Notes under the pieces: generated by a model
Seen by the model: the letters and a program-made list of their open reading frames with translations, nothing else
Database searches by the model: none
What the model was told of the DNA's origin: nothing
NCBI RefSeq assembly: GCF_030272615.1
Contig: NC_081414.1
Coordinates: 304,384,164 to 304,448,163 of the forward strand
Length of the DNA: 64,000 nucleotides
DNA from: Cryptomeria japonica
Lineage: Eukaryota > Streptophyta > Pinopsida > Cupressales > Cupressaceae
Direction: 5' to 3'
In this document: positions 23,101 to 34,626 of the stretch, in pieces
Layout: each line of letters starts with the position of its first letter
How positions within the stretch are numbered: position 1 is the stretch's first letter
Program-made: the position numbers and the translations under genes

Positions 23101-23780
23101 CCATCTATAGAGATATACAATATCTTTTCATTGTCTACTCCTTCCTTTCTTTGAAGCACTCTTCCTATATTTCATTATTTTAGCACTCCCATTTAAATAA
23201 TAATAATGGCTAGTCCAGAGGTTTGAAACACGCATCAAGTGTGCCAATGTCATGAGTAAAGACACCACTAAAATTGAAAACTAATCCAACAGTCAATGCT
23301 TATCTCTTCTCAAATTTCTCTCTCCAATTACACCTTATTCACATCATTATCAGCTAGACAAGCAATCACAGAATGATGATCTTCACGAGAAAAATTATTT
23401 TTAAAGCTCCCTTCATTGTCAAAGAATAGGGTGTTTTCAAACGTTGCACATGTCTGCTTCCTCTGTTTGACTTGCTGGAGAAAATCACCAAGGATTTTGT
23501 AAACAAAAACAAAGAATCACACAGAAACTTCTTGGAAAATAGCATAAAAAGTTTGAAAATGGCTTGTGAATAGATATCCACAAAATGGGTCATATTCAAG
23601 AATCACAGAGAAGCTTCACCGAAAGAGCTGGCACATTGTGGTGCTGGCCCATGGAAAAGAGATGGAAATGGGCTCCAAAAATGTCAATGTAAATTGCGTA
23701 GAGAGCACGAATAGAACAATAATCAGTGATGGGTAGACTTTATATTTTACTATAAGAATGGAGGGAGGTGAGCAAAATCT
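20137..23780 (+). other. AT-rich decayed retroelement sequence upstream of GST
   Basis: No gene seen. A possible gypsy polypurine tract (CCAAAGTGAGGGGAAAT, 21972-21988) followed by TGTAGAGCATAAAAGTGC from 21989 resembles the PPT/LTR junction at 2813-2829. The region is therefore probably a very old Ty3/gypsy copy with an LTR starting at 21989. Its right limit and the GST promoter region (roughly 23200-23790) cannot be separated with certainty. Confidence 0.4.
23738..23748 (+). promoter_or_regulatory. Candidate TATA box of the GST gene
   Basis: CTTTATATTTT lies about 50 bases before the GST start codon. An alternative is TATAAGA at 23751. Position is plausible only for a very short 5' UTR. 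Confidence 0.3.
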
Positions 23781-23790
23781 GTAAACAAGA

Positions 23791-25371
23791 ATGGGGGAAT
23801 CAGAAGTAAAGGTGCTGGGTAGTTGGGAAAGCTTTTATGCTACTAGAGTGCGTATTGCACTGGAGTTGAAAGGGGTGGAATATGAATATGTTGAGGAGGA
23901 TTTAAGAAACAAAAGTGAGCTGTTACTGCAATCAAATCCTGTGCATAAAAAGATTCCTGTGCTCGTCCACAAGGGGAAACCCATTGTAGAATCGCTCATA
24001 ATTCTTGAGTACATAGATGAAACGTGGAAAGGAGGCGTTGAGTTGCTGCCTGAAGATCCATATGAGAGGGCCATGGTCCGTTTCTGGTGTCACTTCATAG
24101 ATAATGAGGTAACATTCTCTGTTTGCTTTTTTCTCTGGTTAATTTTGGGATACATGCAGCCATACTATAACATCCTAACGCCATAAAATGCTTTTAGATT
24201 TAAGAGTTGTTTTCATAGCCATTTTTTTCGATGATGGGTGATTGAAGGTCAGGTTTAAACACCACCTTCTAAGTTTTGATGGGTGATTGGCGGTCAGGTT
24301 TAAACAACACTTTCTAAGTTTTGATTTGTTTAGGTTCATTCTCCTTTTTGATGATGGATAATTGAAGGTCAAGCTTAAATAATGCGTTCTAATCTTTGAC
24401 TCGTTTATGTGGCTCATCTCTTTTTGATGATGGGTAATTGAAGCTTAGGCTTAAACAACACACTCTAAGCTTTGACTTGTTTGGGTGGCTCATGTCTTTT
24501 CAATGATGGGTAGTTGAAGGTTAGGCTTAAACAATACGTTTTAAGCTTTGACCTGTTTAGGTGGCACATCTCTTTTCATTGATGGGTAATTGAAGCTCGA
24601 GCTTATACAAAATGATTTAAGCTTTGACTTGTTTAGGTGGCACATCTCTTTTCATTGATGGGTAATTGAAGCTCGAGCTTATACAAAATGATTTAAGCTT
24701 TGACTTGTTTAGGTGGCTCATCTCTTTTCATTGATGGGTAATCAACAGTTAGGCTTAAACAACATGCTCTAAGATTTGACTTGTTTAGGTGGTTGATTTG
24801 AAAAGACAACACACTCAAATCTTTGACTCGTTTAGGTGGTTCATACGGAATTACACTAGTCTAGGATCCACTTATTAATGTGATTCAGATGAGCCACCTA
24901 AACATCAAATCTTAAAATGTGATTTAAAATGTTGATAAAAAATATTTTATAGAATCTAATATGAAGTTATTGCATGGTATTTAACTGTGATTATATATAT
25001 AGCTTGGAGGAACCATGAGGAGGATGGGGAAATGCAAAGCTGGTGAAGAGAGAGATGCGGCTAAACAAGCAGTTGTTGCAAAATATGTGTTGTTGGAAGA
25101 AGCTATGGCTACCACTTTTTCAGGGAGGCCATTTTTTGGAGGGGAAACAATTGGACTTCTTGATATTGCTTTGGGTGCTGCCGCAGTGTGGATCCGAATT
25201 GCTGAGATGCTTGAAAATGTAAAGTTCATAGACAATGAGAACACGCCTCTTCTCCATGCATGGATTGAACGCTTTTCCAATGTGGATTGCATTAAGAAAT
25301 TGCAACCTAGCTTTGACCATGCAATGGACCATATTCAACAAAGGATTACGGAGGCCAAAGCAAAGGCCTAA
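23791..25371 (+). CDS. Tau-class glutathione S-transferase (two exons)
   Basis: Soluble cytosolic GST of the plant tau (GSTU) class, conjugating glutathione to electrophiles and xenobiotics. Exon 1 is 23791-24108 (106 codons) and exon 2 is 25003-25371 (122 codons plus TAA). The phase-0 intron (GT at 24109, AG at 25001-25002) lies where tau GSTs usually have it. Total 228 residues, normal length. The N-terminal thioredoxin fold shows [20 protein letters not shown] with catalytic Ser14, [20 protein letters not shown] (glutathione site, Glu-Ser) and YIDETW. The C-terminal helical domain contains [33 protein letters not shown] (the conserved hydrophobic core helix), and a Lys/Ala-rich end. The residue after the catalytic Ser is Phe instead of the common Pro. 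No stop or frameshift, so probably functional. The intron is filled with 76-bp repeats. A polyadenylation signal AATAAA follows at about 25405. Confidence 0.92.
24220..24800 (+). repeat. 76-bp tandem repeats inside the GST intron
   Basis: About eight imperfect copies of a unit starting TTGATGGGTAATTGAAG and containing AAGCTTTGACTTGTTTAGG. Two adjacent copies near 24570-24720 are nearly identical, so they were amplified recently; the outer ones have diverged or are shortened. Confidence 0.85.
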
Positions 25372-25404
25372 TGTAAAATGTCTACTTACTACGAAACAAA
25401 ACTT

Positions 25405-25410
25405 AATAAA
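25405..25410 (+). terminator. GST polyadenylation signal candidate
   Basis: AATAAA (part of AATAAATAAATAG) about 34 bases after the stop codon. Confidence 0.45.
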
Positions 25411-25965
25411 TAAATAGAAAAAAACTCCATAATAATTGCTTTAATAAGAGTTGTTAATGCACCATATTTATCTTATTGATGGTGAATTAATTTGACTAAA
25501 TTTATGTAAATAATAAGGATTTAAAAGAAATTTAGGATAGAAATATTGTACCACAATATGAGGTTATATATAAGAAGTTTTTTATTGTATTTCTTTTATA
25601 TTTCAATAGTTGACATTATTTAGTGGATTTCAAATCATTATAAATTCATGTTGTGTACATTTATATGTTATTATTAGATTAATTTAGAACTTTAATGTTC
25701 AACAATGTTGTATAAAAACACTTGAATTAAAAACTACTTTTTAGTGGATTCGTTTTTGTAAGCCTAATGGGTCCTCCTTTTATGGAAGGATTTGACTCTT
25801 GCAACATAAAATTTGAGGATGGATTTGTGAATAGTATATACTTAAGTATTGTTGACATTTTTTGTATGCATGTACAAAATTTAGATAAAATTCATGACGA
25901 GTTCTAACCCTCTCAAAAAATAATTTATTTCTATAAAAAAAATTCATTATTTCAAGGCTTCAATA

Positions 25966-25970
25966 ATTAA
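25966..25970. repeat. TSD left of solo LTR
   Basis: ATTAA; partner at 29711-29715. Confidence 0.7.
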
Positions 25971-26253
25971 TGTCACAACCCTCCTTTATCACTTCTGATT
26001 TGATACAATTTCTATTATATCTTTTTGTGTGGTTGAGCTATTGAATATGGTTGAATAAATATTATAAAAGGTTAAATAATGGACCCACATACACACTTGG
26101 AGAATATAATTTAAATAGGCATTATTTATTTATTCTTTTTCCCATTCCCAATTATGGCACATGTTGTAGGAGAAATTAGAAGCTTCTAGAGGAATTTTCA
26201 TTTTTTAATACCTTGCATGTAACTCCCCCACTAGGATATTAATCAATTTTGCA

Positions 26254-26466
26254 TGGATCCAATATTGGAAAAAGAATCTCATTTCCAGTTAATTTCTCTA
26301 GATAGCGGAATTAAGAGGTTTTTCTTATATATTGTATGCAAATTTTCAAAAGAGGGGGTATGGATCCAATATTGGAAAAAGAATCTCATTTCCAATTAAT
26401 TTCTCTAGATAGTGGAATTAAGGGGTTTTTCCTATATATTGTATGCAAATTTTCAAAAGAGGGGGT
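26254..26466 (+). repeat. 107-bp tandem duplication
   Basis: Two nearly identical units, each beginning TGGATCCAATATTGG and ending with TTTTCAAAAGAGGGGG. Confidence 0.95.
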
Positions 26467-26679
26467 TGATTATCTTTATTGAAGAAAAGTTTTCTCAAGC
26501 ATTAGTTTTTTTTTGTAGTCACATTTCATTGTAGGATTGTTAAGTAGTTGTTTGAAGAAATTCAAAGAAAGGTTGCAAGGAAGGATCAAGGGAGGCTAGT
26601 TGAAGAATTCAAAGGGGATTCTACATCAAGCTGCAAGTATCTAGGTTCTCCTGTCTTTTTTTTATTTGAATCATGCATC

Positions 26680-27075
26680 TTGTTCTTGCTGTGAATTAGA
26701 TTAACTAAATGAAATCTTGTTTCAAATTCTTGCTATGAATTAGATTAATGAAATCTTGTTTTAGATACTTGCTGTGAATTAGATTAAATAAATAAAATCT
26801 TGTTTCAAATTCTTGTTGTGAATTAGATTAACTAAATGAAATCTTGTTTCAAATTCTTGTTGTGAATTAGATTAATGAAATCTTGTTTTAGATACTTGCT
26901 GTGAATTAGATTAAATAAATAAAATCTTGTTTCAAATTCTTGCTGTGAATTAGACTAAATAAATAAAATCTTGTTTCAAACTCTTGTTGTGAATTAGATT
27001 AAACAAATGAAATCTTGTTTTAAATTCTTGCTGTGTGTTAGAATGAATAAATGAAATCTTGTTTTCATGTGAATG
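26680..27075 (+). repeat. 40-45-bp tandem repeats in solo LTR
   Basis: About nine imperfect units of GTGAATTAGATTAA plus AATGAAATCTTGTTTCAAAT and TCTTGCT. Higher-order pairs (one with TTTTAGATACTTG) suggest multi-unit duplication. Confidence 0.9.
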
Positions 27076-27504
27076 AAACTATTTGGGATTAAAGATTAAT
27101 TTCAATCTTGTTTTTCTTGTTTTCTTTCCTCTGAACAAAACTTATTGTGAATGGAAATTGATTTCTCATATAAGAATTTTTGTGTTGAATTTAAATTTGT
27201 TCATGTATACCAAAACTTATTTAATTCCTGAGAGTAAATCCATATTTTCTTCCCTCTCTTGATATCGATTTGATTTCTTCCTCTCTATAGATGAACATGG
27301 CTGTCATGAGAGAAAATTTATAAAATCTCCCCTCTGCTATATTTGCTTGCCTCAATTTCCAGCATAATGGATTTTCTTTATGCTCCTGTGAAATCATCTG
27401 AAATAATTTCTCTCCATTATTCCTATGATTAAATTCTTATTTTATTTTTATATTAACATTTTTATATATGCCCCTCTTAATCTATTAATAAAACTAGAAT
27501 AAAA

Positions 27505-27505
<1 letters not shown>

Positions 27506-27549
<44 letters not shown>
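27506..27549. repeat. (AT)n microsatellite
   Basis: About 22 AT dinucleotides. Confidence 0.95.
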
Positions 27550-27550
<1 letters not shown>

Positions 27551-27639
27551 CTTTATTAAAATTTTTACGATAAAAAAAAAAAGAGAATAAAATAAAATAA
27601 AGTTCAAAAATTTGCTTGCATGAATTAAAGTTTAACGGC

Positions 27640-27830
27640 CAACGCATGGGAGGGGGGGAGGCGGAGTTAATGCAACCGCCGGGGAGTGGTACCCTCCACT
27701 ACCCCTGCGGTCACTGTTACGACAGTGGCCGCAGAGGGAGTGGAGGGGCCCATGGTGTCCCCTCATCCCTGCGGGCGTACACCTGCAGGTCCGTAGGGGT
27801 GATGGGATCCGCTGCCCCACTCCCCATTTA
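27640..27830. repeat. GC-rich palindromic island in solo LTR
   Basis: Abrupt GC-rich block in AT-rich surroundings. The hairpin 27705-27716 / 27723-27734 (CTGCGGTCACTG with CAGTGGCCGCAG) has a 6-base loop and one G-T type mismatch. Open frames on both strands here come from the symmetric composition. Confidence 0.7.
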
Positions 27831-29710
27831 ACATTAATTTTTGTATTCTCTTTTATATAATTATTTAGATTTTTATATATATATATTGATTTGCAAAGGA
27901 CATTACTAATATTTTCTTTAAAAGTAAAATGTAGTTAGTAAAATTAGATTTGGAAAATTTATAAATAATTGGGATCATTGCTTAGTAAATTAAAGTATAT
28001 CAAATTTTATGATTGGAATCTCTCAATCTATTTGAGATTTATTGGGTTACTTAGTTGGCATTTTAGATTCGTTATAAGTAATTAATTTATATTATTATGA
28101 TTTGATCCAAAATTTATCCATGTCTAAACTAATTGCTATTTTTGGAACTTGTGACTCTATAATTAATTATTCCTGTGGTAGGAATAAAACATTGCTTAAT
28201 CTTGCATGTAAGTTACACTATTCTTGCATCATGTGAATTACTTATACATTAATTGCATTTATTGACGTTTTCATCATCTCCATGCAAGTTACACGTTTTT
28301 AATTATCAATATGCGAGTTTAGTAATTGTCATTATTGTGTAAGTTATATTTCAAGTCTGAAATATTAAATAGTTTAGTTGTAGAAGGATGGTATTTTTAT
28401 CAAGTGGTACATGAATGCCATCGAGGTAGTTATTTCAATTAATTAAACTTTACAATGTCTAATTATGTACATTCATTTCATAATTGTTTCAAGCATGATT
28501 TTTTTCATAGCTTCTTAGTTAGAAAACTAAATAAAGGAAGTCGGAAAACCAAACCCTAGCAGCGTTCGGTATTTATGGTGCCTCTGGGTCACGCTTACGG
28601 GTAATGCCATCATGTTGAACTACTGCACTTAATGCCTAATAAAGTTGCATCAATGACGTCTATGGCATCGTCCCTAAAAATCGTCAGGGAGTAATAAGGG
28701 ACACTTGGAAGTTAAAATCCAAGGGGCCGGTAATCCCCCTTGGATCGATAATCTAATAAGATAATCCTTAAATGATTTTACATCCGCTGAGTTAAACCAT
28801 GGTAAACCCCCTTTAGGGTTGATTGAGTGAAATGCTTTTATGAAATTGATTGAATCTCAAAGAGTTGTTGACGATTGACAGTTGGGTCAAGGGTGACGCT
28901 TATGATAGGTATTAGGATCTAGTTGTTTAGGCCATAAGCAATAGGCCATCTTGAGCCTTTGCTTAAGTGCTACCACCGTGGGTAGCAACCGCAGAGAAAC
29001 TGTTTGGGACATTGACCCTAGAAAGGGTTGCGTACCCACTAACCAGTTTACATCAAACCATAGATTAGAAAATAGAACTACATACTTTACGCCTTGATCC
29101 CGTGCCGAAACGGGTATGTAGGCAGTCTAGGGATGGAGTTGTCCCTAGTACTTAGGCGTTCGTGGATGGGGTCTAGGTTTTGGTAAGAAGAAGGATTGAG
29201 AAGAATCCTTATTTGAAAGATAAGTATAATAAAAATAAAAAAGTAATTCAATGCATACTCGGAAGGAATCCCGTATGGATTCACTTGACTTCCTAAGGCT
29301 TTAAGCCAAATTTCGAGGCAAAATTCAAGCTTGTATTATGTTATTTGATTTCTCCTAAGGATGACAACCTTGGTGCACTCCTATTAGAGGAGTGTAGTAC
29401 TTAGTGAGTGGCTCAGGACCTGAATGGTCCCGATGAGTCTAAGTCTCTGGCCAGAGCACCTCCTATCCCAATTGGATAGATGCCTACCCTGTATGGGTAG
29501 ATGCCTATCCCATATTGGATAGGTGAAATCTCCTGCTCCGTATGGACATATGCCTAACCCGTATGGTTAGATGCTCATCCCGGATGGATGAATGCCTAAT
29601 CCTAATGGATGGATGCCTAGAGTATGCGATTGAATCAAACACAAATGATTAAAGTAAATAAAAAAAAAAGTGGTCAAATTTTGTTGGGTTAAGTAAAGTG
29701 GGTTATTACA

Positions 29711-29715
29711 ATTAA
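29711..29715. repeat. TSD right of solo LTR
   Basis: ATTAA; partner at 25966-25970. Confidence 0.7.
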
Positions 29716-30417
29716 GTCTCGACACACTAGTTTCAAATAAAGTTTGTTGTAGGCTATTTTGCAAAGAGATTTAGACATTATGTATTCTAAAGTTTAGGAC
29801 AAGAAGAATTTACATAAAGATAAAACAATTTAAAAAAAAAATCATGTATGTTGACACAAATCAAAAGCTATTTTGTAAGATTTATAAAAATTACAAATAA
29901 CATTGATTAATACTTTTGAAAATTAACTAAAAGTTTCAAAGAAAAAAAAGAATAGGGGAAAGGAAGGAGAATCTATTAGAAAGACAAACTTCTTAGTTCA
30001 TCTAGGTCAATATAAAATGTTTTAATAAGAGTTGTTAATGCACCATATTTATCCTATTGGTGGTGAATTAATTTGACTAGATTTATGTAAACAATAAGGA
30101 CTTAAAAGAAATTAAGGATAGAAATATTGTATCACAATAGGAGATTATATATGAAGTTTCATATTTCATTCTTCAAGTTTCTTTTTTAATGTATTTCTTT
30201 TATCTTTTAAGAGTCCATATTTTGTAGTGGATTTCAAATCATTATAAATTCATGTTTTGCATATTTATAAATTATCATTAGATTCATTTAGAACTTTAAG
30301 GTTTAAAAATGTTATATGAAAATAATTGGATTAAAAACTACTTCTTAGTGGATTCATTTTCATAAGCCTAATGGGTCCTTCTTTTATGGAAGGATTTGAT
30401 GCTTGCAACATTAAAAT

Positions 30418-30870
30418 ATGAGGATGAACTCTCTCCCCTTGAAGGGCTTGGGTAATGATATTGACTGTCCCCTTGCTGAAGATGTGGCCGAGGAGATGGA
30501 TAAGACTATGGATGACATGGCTACTGTGAACACCCAGGGTGTCCCTACTCTAGAGAAAATGGAAAAGCTGTGCACAGACGTGTTGGACATCACACAAAGG
30601 ATTGAGAACCTGGGCCATGTGCTTGAATTACAGGCCATCATGGACGATGTCAACCGACTCAAGAGCAAGATGGAGGCCTGGGATGCCCAAATTGCGGACC
30701 TTAACAAATTTCATATGCAGATTTTACATAGATCGATGCTCACCCTCTCTCTGTTGAGGGAACATACTGCGGACATGGAGGAGGATAAGTAGGAGGCTAG
30801 GGACATGTACAAGTTCTTGTCCAATGAATGGAACAATGCCATTGATGCCATTGGGGTGCGAAAGGCGCCC
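30418..30870 (+). pseudogene. Coiled-coil ORF fragment in retroposed segment
   Basis: The frame runs from 30418 into the insert, so its first residues come from target DNA. The insert's own part begins after the TSD. It is strongly helical and heptad-like: LEKMEKLCTDVLDITQRIEN, LGHVLELQAIMDDVNRLKSK, LNKFHMQILHRSMLTLSLLR. After the TAG at 30790 the same frame continues to a second stop near 30873 (WNNAIDAIGVRKAPL). This looks like the 3' end of a transcript: a LINE ORF, another retroelement ORF, or a host mRNA. I do not recognise it. Confidence 0.45.
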
Positions 30871-31026
30871 CTTTAGTTTTTTTGTGTTTTCTGCTGTTGT
30901 TTTTTTATTTCTATGACTTGGTCTCTTTTTGTTGTTATAATGTTGTTTTTGCACTGTGGTCTCGTTAATAGTTCTGCTATGTAAAGGGTCAGTGCCCTAG
31001 TTCTCGCTGCTTTTTTAATCAAAAAT
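30427..31026 (+). mobile_element. 600-bp retroposed segment with 17-bp TSD
   Basis: Flanked by perfect 17-bp direct repeats (ATTAAAATATGAGGATG, 30410-30426 and 31027-31043), and the uninterrupted site exists near 25810. A long variable TSD and an A-rich 3' end (TTTTTTAATCAAAAAT) point to LINE-type target-primed integration. The insert is GC-richer than its surroundings and carries a truncated ORF. Confidence 0.75.
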
Positions 31027-31479
31027 ATTAAAATATGAGGATGGATTTGTGAACAATATATCCTTAGGTATTGTTGAAGTGTTTTCTATGTATGTATAAA
31101 ATTTAGATAAAGTTCACAATGAATTCTATCTCTCTTAAAAGATAATTAAATTTTATTAAAAAAATTCACTATCCCAAGGCTTCAATAATTAAGTCTTGAT
31201 GAACTAATTCCAGATAGAGTTTCTTGTAGGCTATTTTGCAAAGGGACTTACACATTATTTATTCTAGAGTTTAAGATGAGATGAGTACAGATAAAGATAA
31301 GCAAATCTTAAAAAAATCATCTCTGTTGACACAAATCAAAAGCTAGTTTGTAAGATTCATAAAGATTAAATATAAAATTGATTAATACTTTTGAAAATCA
31401 ATCGAAAGTTTCAAAGAAAAAAAAAAATAGAAAGGAAGGAGAAAGGATTAGAAAGGCTAACTTCTTAGTAATTTTGCAC

Positions 31480-32254
31480 AAATATACTTTAGATTCATGA
31501 ACAAATGCCATAAAAAATTTATGCATCATCATAATTTTTAATAGTTCCACAGAAAAACTTATCAATTTGAGAAAGAGATAAAAATACATTAAAACAATGG
31601 TATAACACTTTGATATTTCAAAATATTCAAAATATTGACAAGAATATTATAGTTACATCTAGGATTACAATATTTATGACTCAATTGGTATCACACTTAC
31701 ACTTCTTACAAGCATGCACAAGCAATCCTACTATTAGAGTGAAAGGAAACTATAAAGTGACACAAATCTGACAATTCTTCAGTAATTTGTCCCATTGTTA
31801 TTCAATAATTTCTAATTTCTCCTTTTAAAAGAATAATGATGACCTTTTTATTACAATAAAATGCCAAAGTTAGTTACAAAATCAATAGACAAGATCTCAT
31901 CAATAGAATGAACAATCAACATTAGAAAGCAAAATAATATTCAAAGGGTGTTGCATCAACATCTTTAAAATTAGAGATATAGAATGTTAGAACATAATAT
32001 TATTAGGGGTCATTACCCTTATAACATTGATATATTATAAGGTTATAAAACCTTTTATATTATATGCTTTATAAGAATATCTCATTTGAAATAATTATAA
32101 TCTAATAACTATCAAATTATTAATTATTTATGAATGAGGGTTATTCGCGGGCTTCATGCCCTTGATGGGTTGTCATGCTCGTAGGTCTGGAACACCATAA
32201 AAAAAAAAAGTGTGACTAGTGAAGTCATCCTTCATCCTATATTTAAGGAGTTCC
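31480..32254. other. AT-rich spacer, no gene
   Basis: No ORF, repeat or motif I can support. It forms the left flank of the large LTR element. Confidence 0.5.
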
Positions 32255-34626
32255 GCTCTTGTAATGCCCCGCTAGGAAACCCTGAAGGGATAAAACTAAA
32301 AAACAAGAATAGAGTGCCAATAATTTAAAAAATAAAATTAAACACAACATAATGATACAATGAGATATCAAAGTACAGATTACACAGCGGAAGACTTCAA
32401 CTAACACCTAAAGAGTTTCCCAATGTGATTGCGTAATTCCACATTTTAACTTAACTCACGCTAATTAATCCAATAAGCTAACTATCTTAATAACAAGATA
32501 ATTCTTAAACGAGGATTAATTTCTTTCAGTCAGATAAAAATAGAGATCACATGATAAGGTTCATCCATTAAGATTTATGCATACCTTACGTTCAAGCTTT
32601 CAAACTTAAATCATGCATCTAATTTCATAGTGTACTTAAATTTCATCATAAACTAATGAGTTCTTTCCATGCATACTTAATTTCATTGATAATAACTAAA
32701 TATATTCCATTATTCTAATCTACATTCTTTCATGATCCAATTTACTGCATTTAAAAGACAGCTGCATACATGCATTTACAATTAATTTCATCTAATCCAC
32801 TTTATACATTCTAACATAATGCCAACCATACATGCTAAAACTAAAAAGGAACATAAGAACATAAGCATCACATAACACCAAATTGATATTGGAGTTCACC
32901 CCTAGAGGGCTACATCTCCGGGTCTGCTCAACTGCAAGACCCCTCTGATCGTTAAATAAGTTAAGAATACATAAGGTTCACATCATTTACAATCCTGCCA
33001 TCAAGGCGAACATAACCAATATACAATGACCACATCGGTCAAATAAATACATAAATGATCCTTGAACAGGAAAGGATCCAATTGAACATAATAGAAGCAA
33101 ATACAAAGGTCCACTGGAGCATCCACAAAACTAAGTCATCGCAACCCAAGGTCTAGCATGATATCAGGTACTCACAAGACACAAGCAACATGACGACTCC
33201 ACAGCAGTGCTCCTATCAAGACAACTCAACAACACACTAGTGAACATAAGGGACAATTGTCATCACATAACCTAGTATGGTTACCATGGCAGGTCTTCAT
33301 AGGTTCCGGCCTCATCCAATGGGTTACCCTAGCAACCTATTCCAAACCTTTGTCCCATCCAAGCCTCATGTGGACCCACACATCCTTTTGTGAAGACAAG
33401 AATGATGGTTTGACATTTCAGGCCTTCTCACTGCATGTCGAGTCTGTACTAGCACTCACCCCATGTGTGAGGCACAATTATCTTACTTAGCGATTCATTA
33501 ACTAACTCTCTCATATTCTATTAGGTTATCACTTATTAGACACACTTTTGATGGGTTATCCAACAACCACTTTGGGTGCGACCCCCAATCGAAAGCCACT
33601 TTCCCATACAACACTAAACCATACTCAACGAACTCCTAAACCCAGGCATACACAAGGTCAAGCAAACATAGTTCAAAATGGAGGGAACAACCATTTGGTC
33701 AAACACAACTTCATATGAGGTGCACTGACTGACGGTACTCTAACTAAAGACCTGACCAGCTATGGTCAACCACAAATCAACACTCGACACCCACATAAAG
33801 GACATGACCAGTTACAACACCATCACAAGACAACAGTTAAACTTGAAATCGAGGACAGAAACAAGCACCCCAAATCAACCATACAACAGGGTCCAATCAA
33901 ACAAAGCAAGTCTTGCCATTACTTAAGCAAAAGCGAATACAAAAAATTAAACTTGCATAGGCAATAACCAGGAGAGACAATATTTTTTTTCTCCTATTGT
34001 TTTCACACAACAATTGATCCAATTTTCTAAAGGATCTAAGTTTTCAAAATACAATAACAGAAAAATCACCATTACAAGATAAATTCAATACCACAATTGC
34101 AATAGTACAATCTTGCCTATTTCTCAATACAGAGGAAAAATATAAATTAAACATTTTATTTTACTAGATAGAATAATCATTTACTTACCAATTTTCCAAA
34201 TGATACAGTATTTAATTCCCCATATTTCCAAATAATACATTATTTAATTTCCAATATTTCCAATAGTATATCATTTAAATTTCCAAAATATCCAATGATA
34301 TAATATTCCATTTTCCAATTATTCAAATACTATACTATTTCATTTCTAAAATTTCCAGATAACCTATTATCATTTAATTTATCAACTAATACATTCCTGA
34401 ATAATATATTATTTAAAATTTACCAAATAATAAATATATTTTATTTTCAAAAATTTTCCAAATAAAATATTATTTTATCTTTTTTTTCCAAATAAGATAC
34501 TTCCTGCAAGCATCTTAAAAAAATACAAATTAAATATTAATTAATATACACATTAATTACTCATTAATTATATATATACATTAATTACTCATTAATTATA
34601 TATATACATTAATTACTCATTAATTA

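Larger units (their letters stand above)
25971..29710 (+). mobile_element. Giant solo LTR (3,740 bp), Ty3/gypsy-like
   Basis: Starts TGTCACAACCC and ends GGGTTATTACA, flanked by the 5-bp duplication ATTAA (25966-25970 and 29711-29715). The empty site is visible in the duplicate copy near 31186. No PBS, PPT or pol is present. Near the 3' side is GCCTTGATCCCGTGCCGAAA followed by CGGGTATGTAGGCAG, a block I associate with plant gypsy LTRs. Internal features: a 107-bp tandem duplication, 40-45-bp tandem repeats, (AT)n, and a GC-rich hairpin island. Confidence 0.75.
25440..31480 (+). repeat. Ancient tandem duplication, both copies interrupted
   Basis: Copy A is 25440-25970 plus 29711-30020. Copy B is 30021-30426 plus 31044-31480. 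Shared words include GAGTTGTTAATGCACCATAT, GGTGAATTAATTTGACTA and CCTAATGGGTCCT in the first half, and GTTGACACAAATCAAAAGCT in the second. Copy A holds the solo LTR and copy B holds the 600-bp insert, each in a place where the other copy is uninterrupted. No gene in either copy. Confidence 0.8.

Noticed and set aside
27616-27831. GC-rich ORFs on both strands
   Set aside because: They come from a palindromic GC island inside a solo LTR, with no start context or homologue recognised.
33257-33490. 77-codon ORF conserved in both LARD LTRs (also 43153-43386)
   Set aside because: The two copies are LTR duplicates, so conservation only reflects shared origin; no domain and no sign of coding selection.
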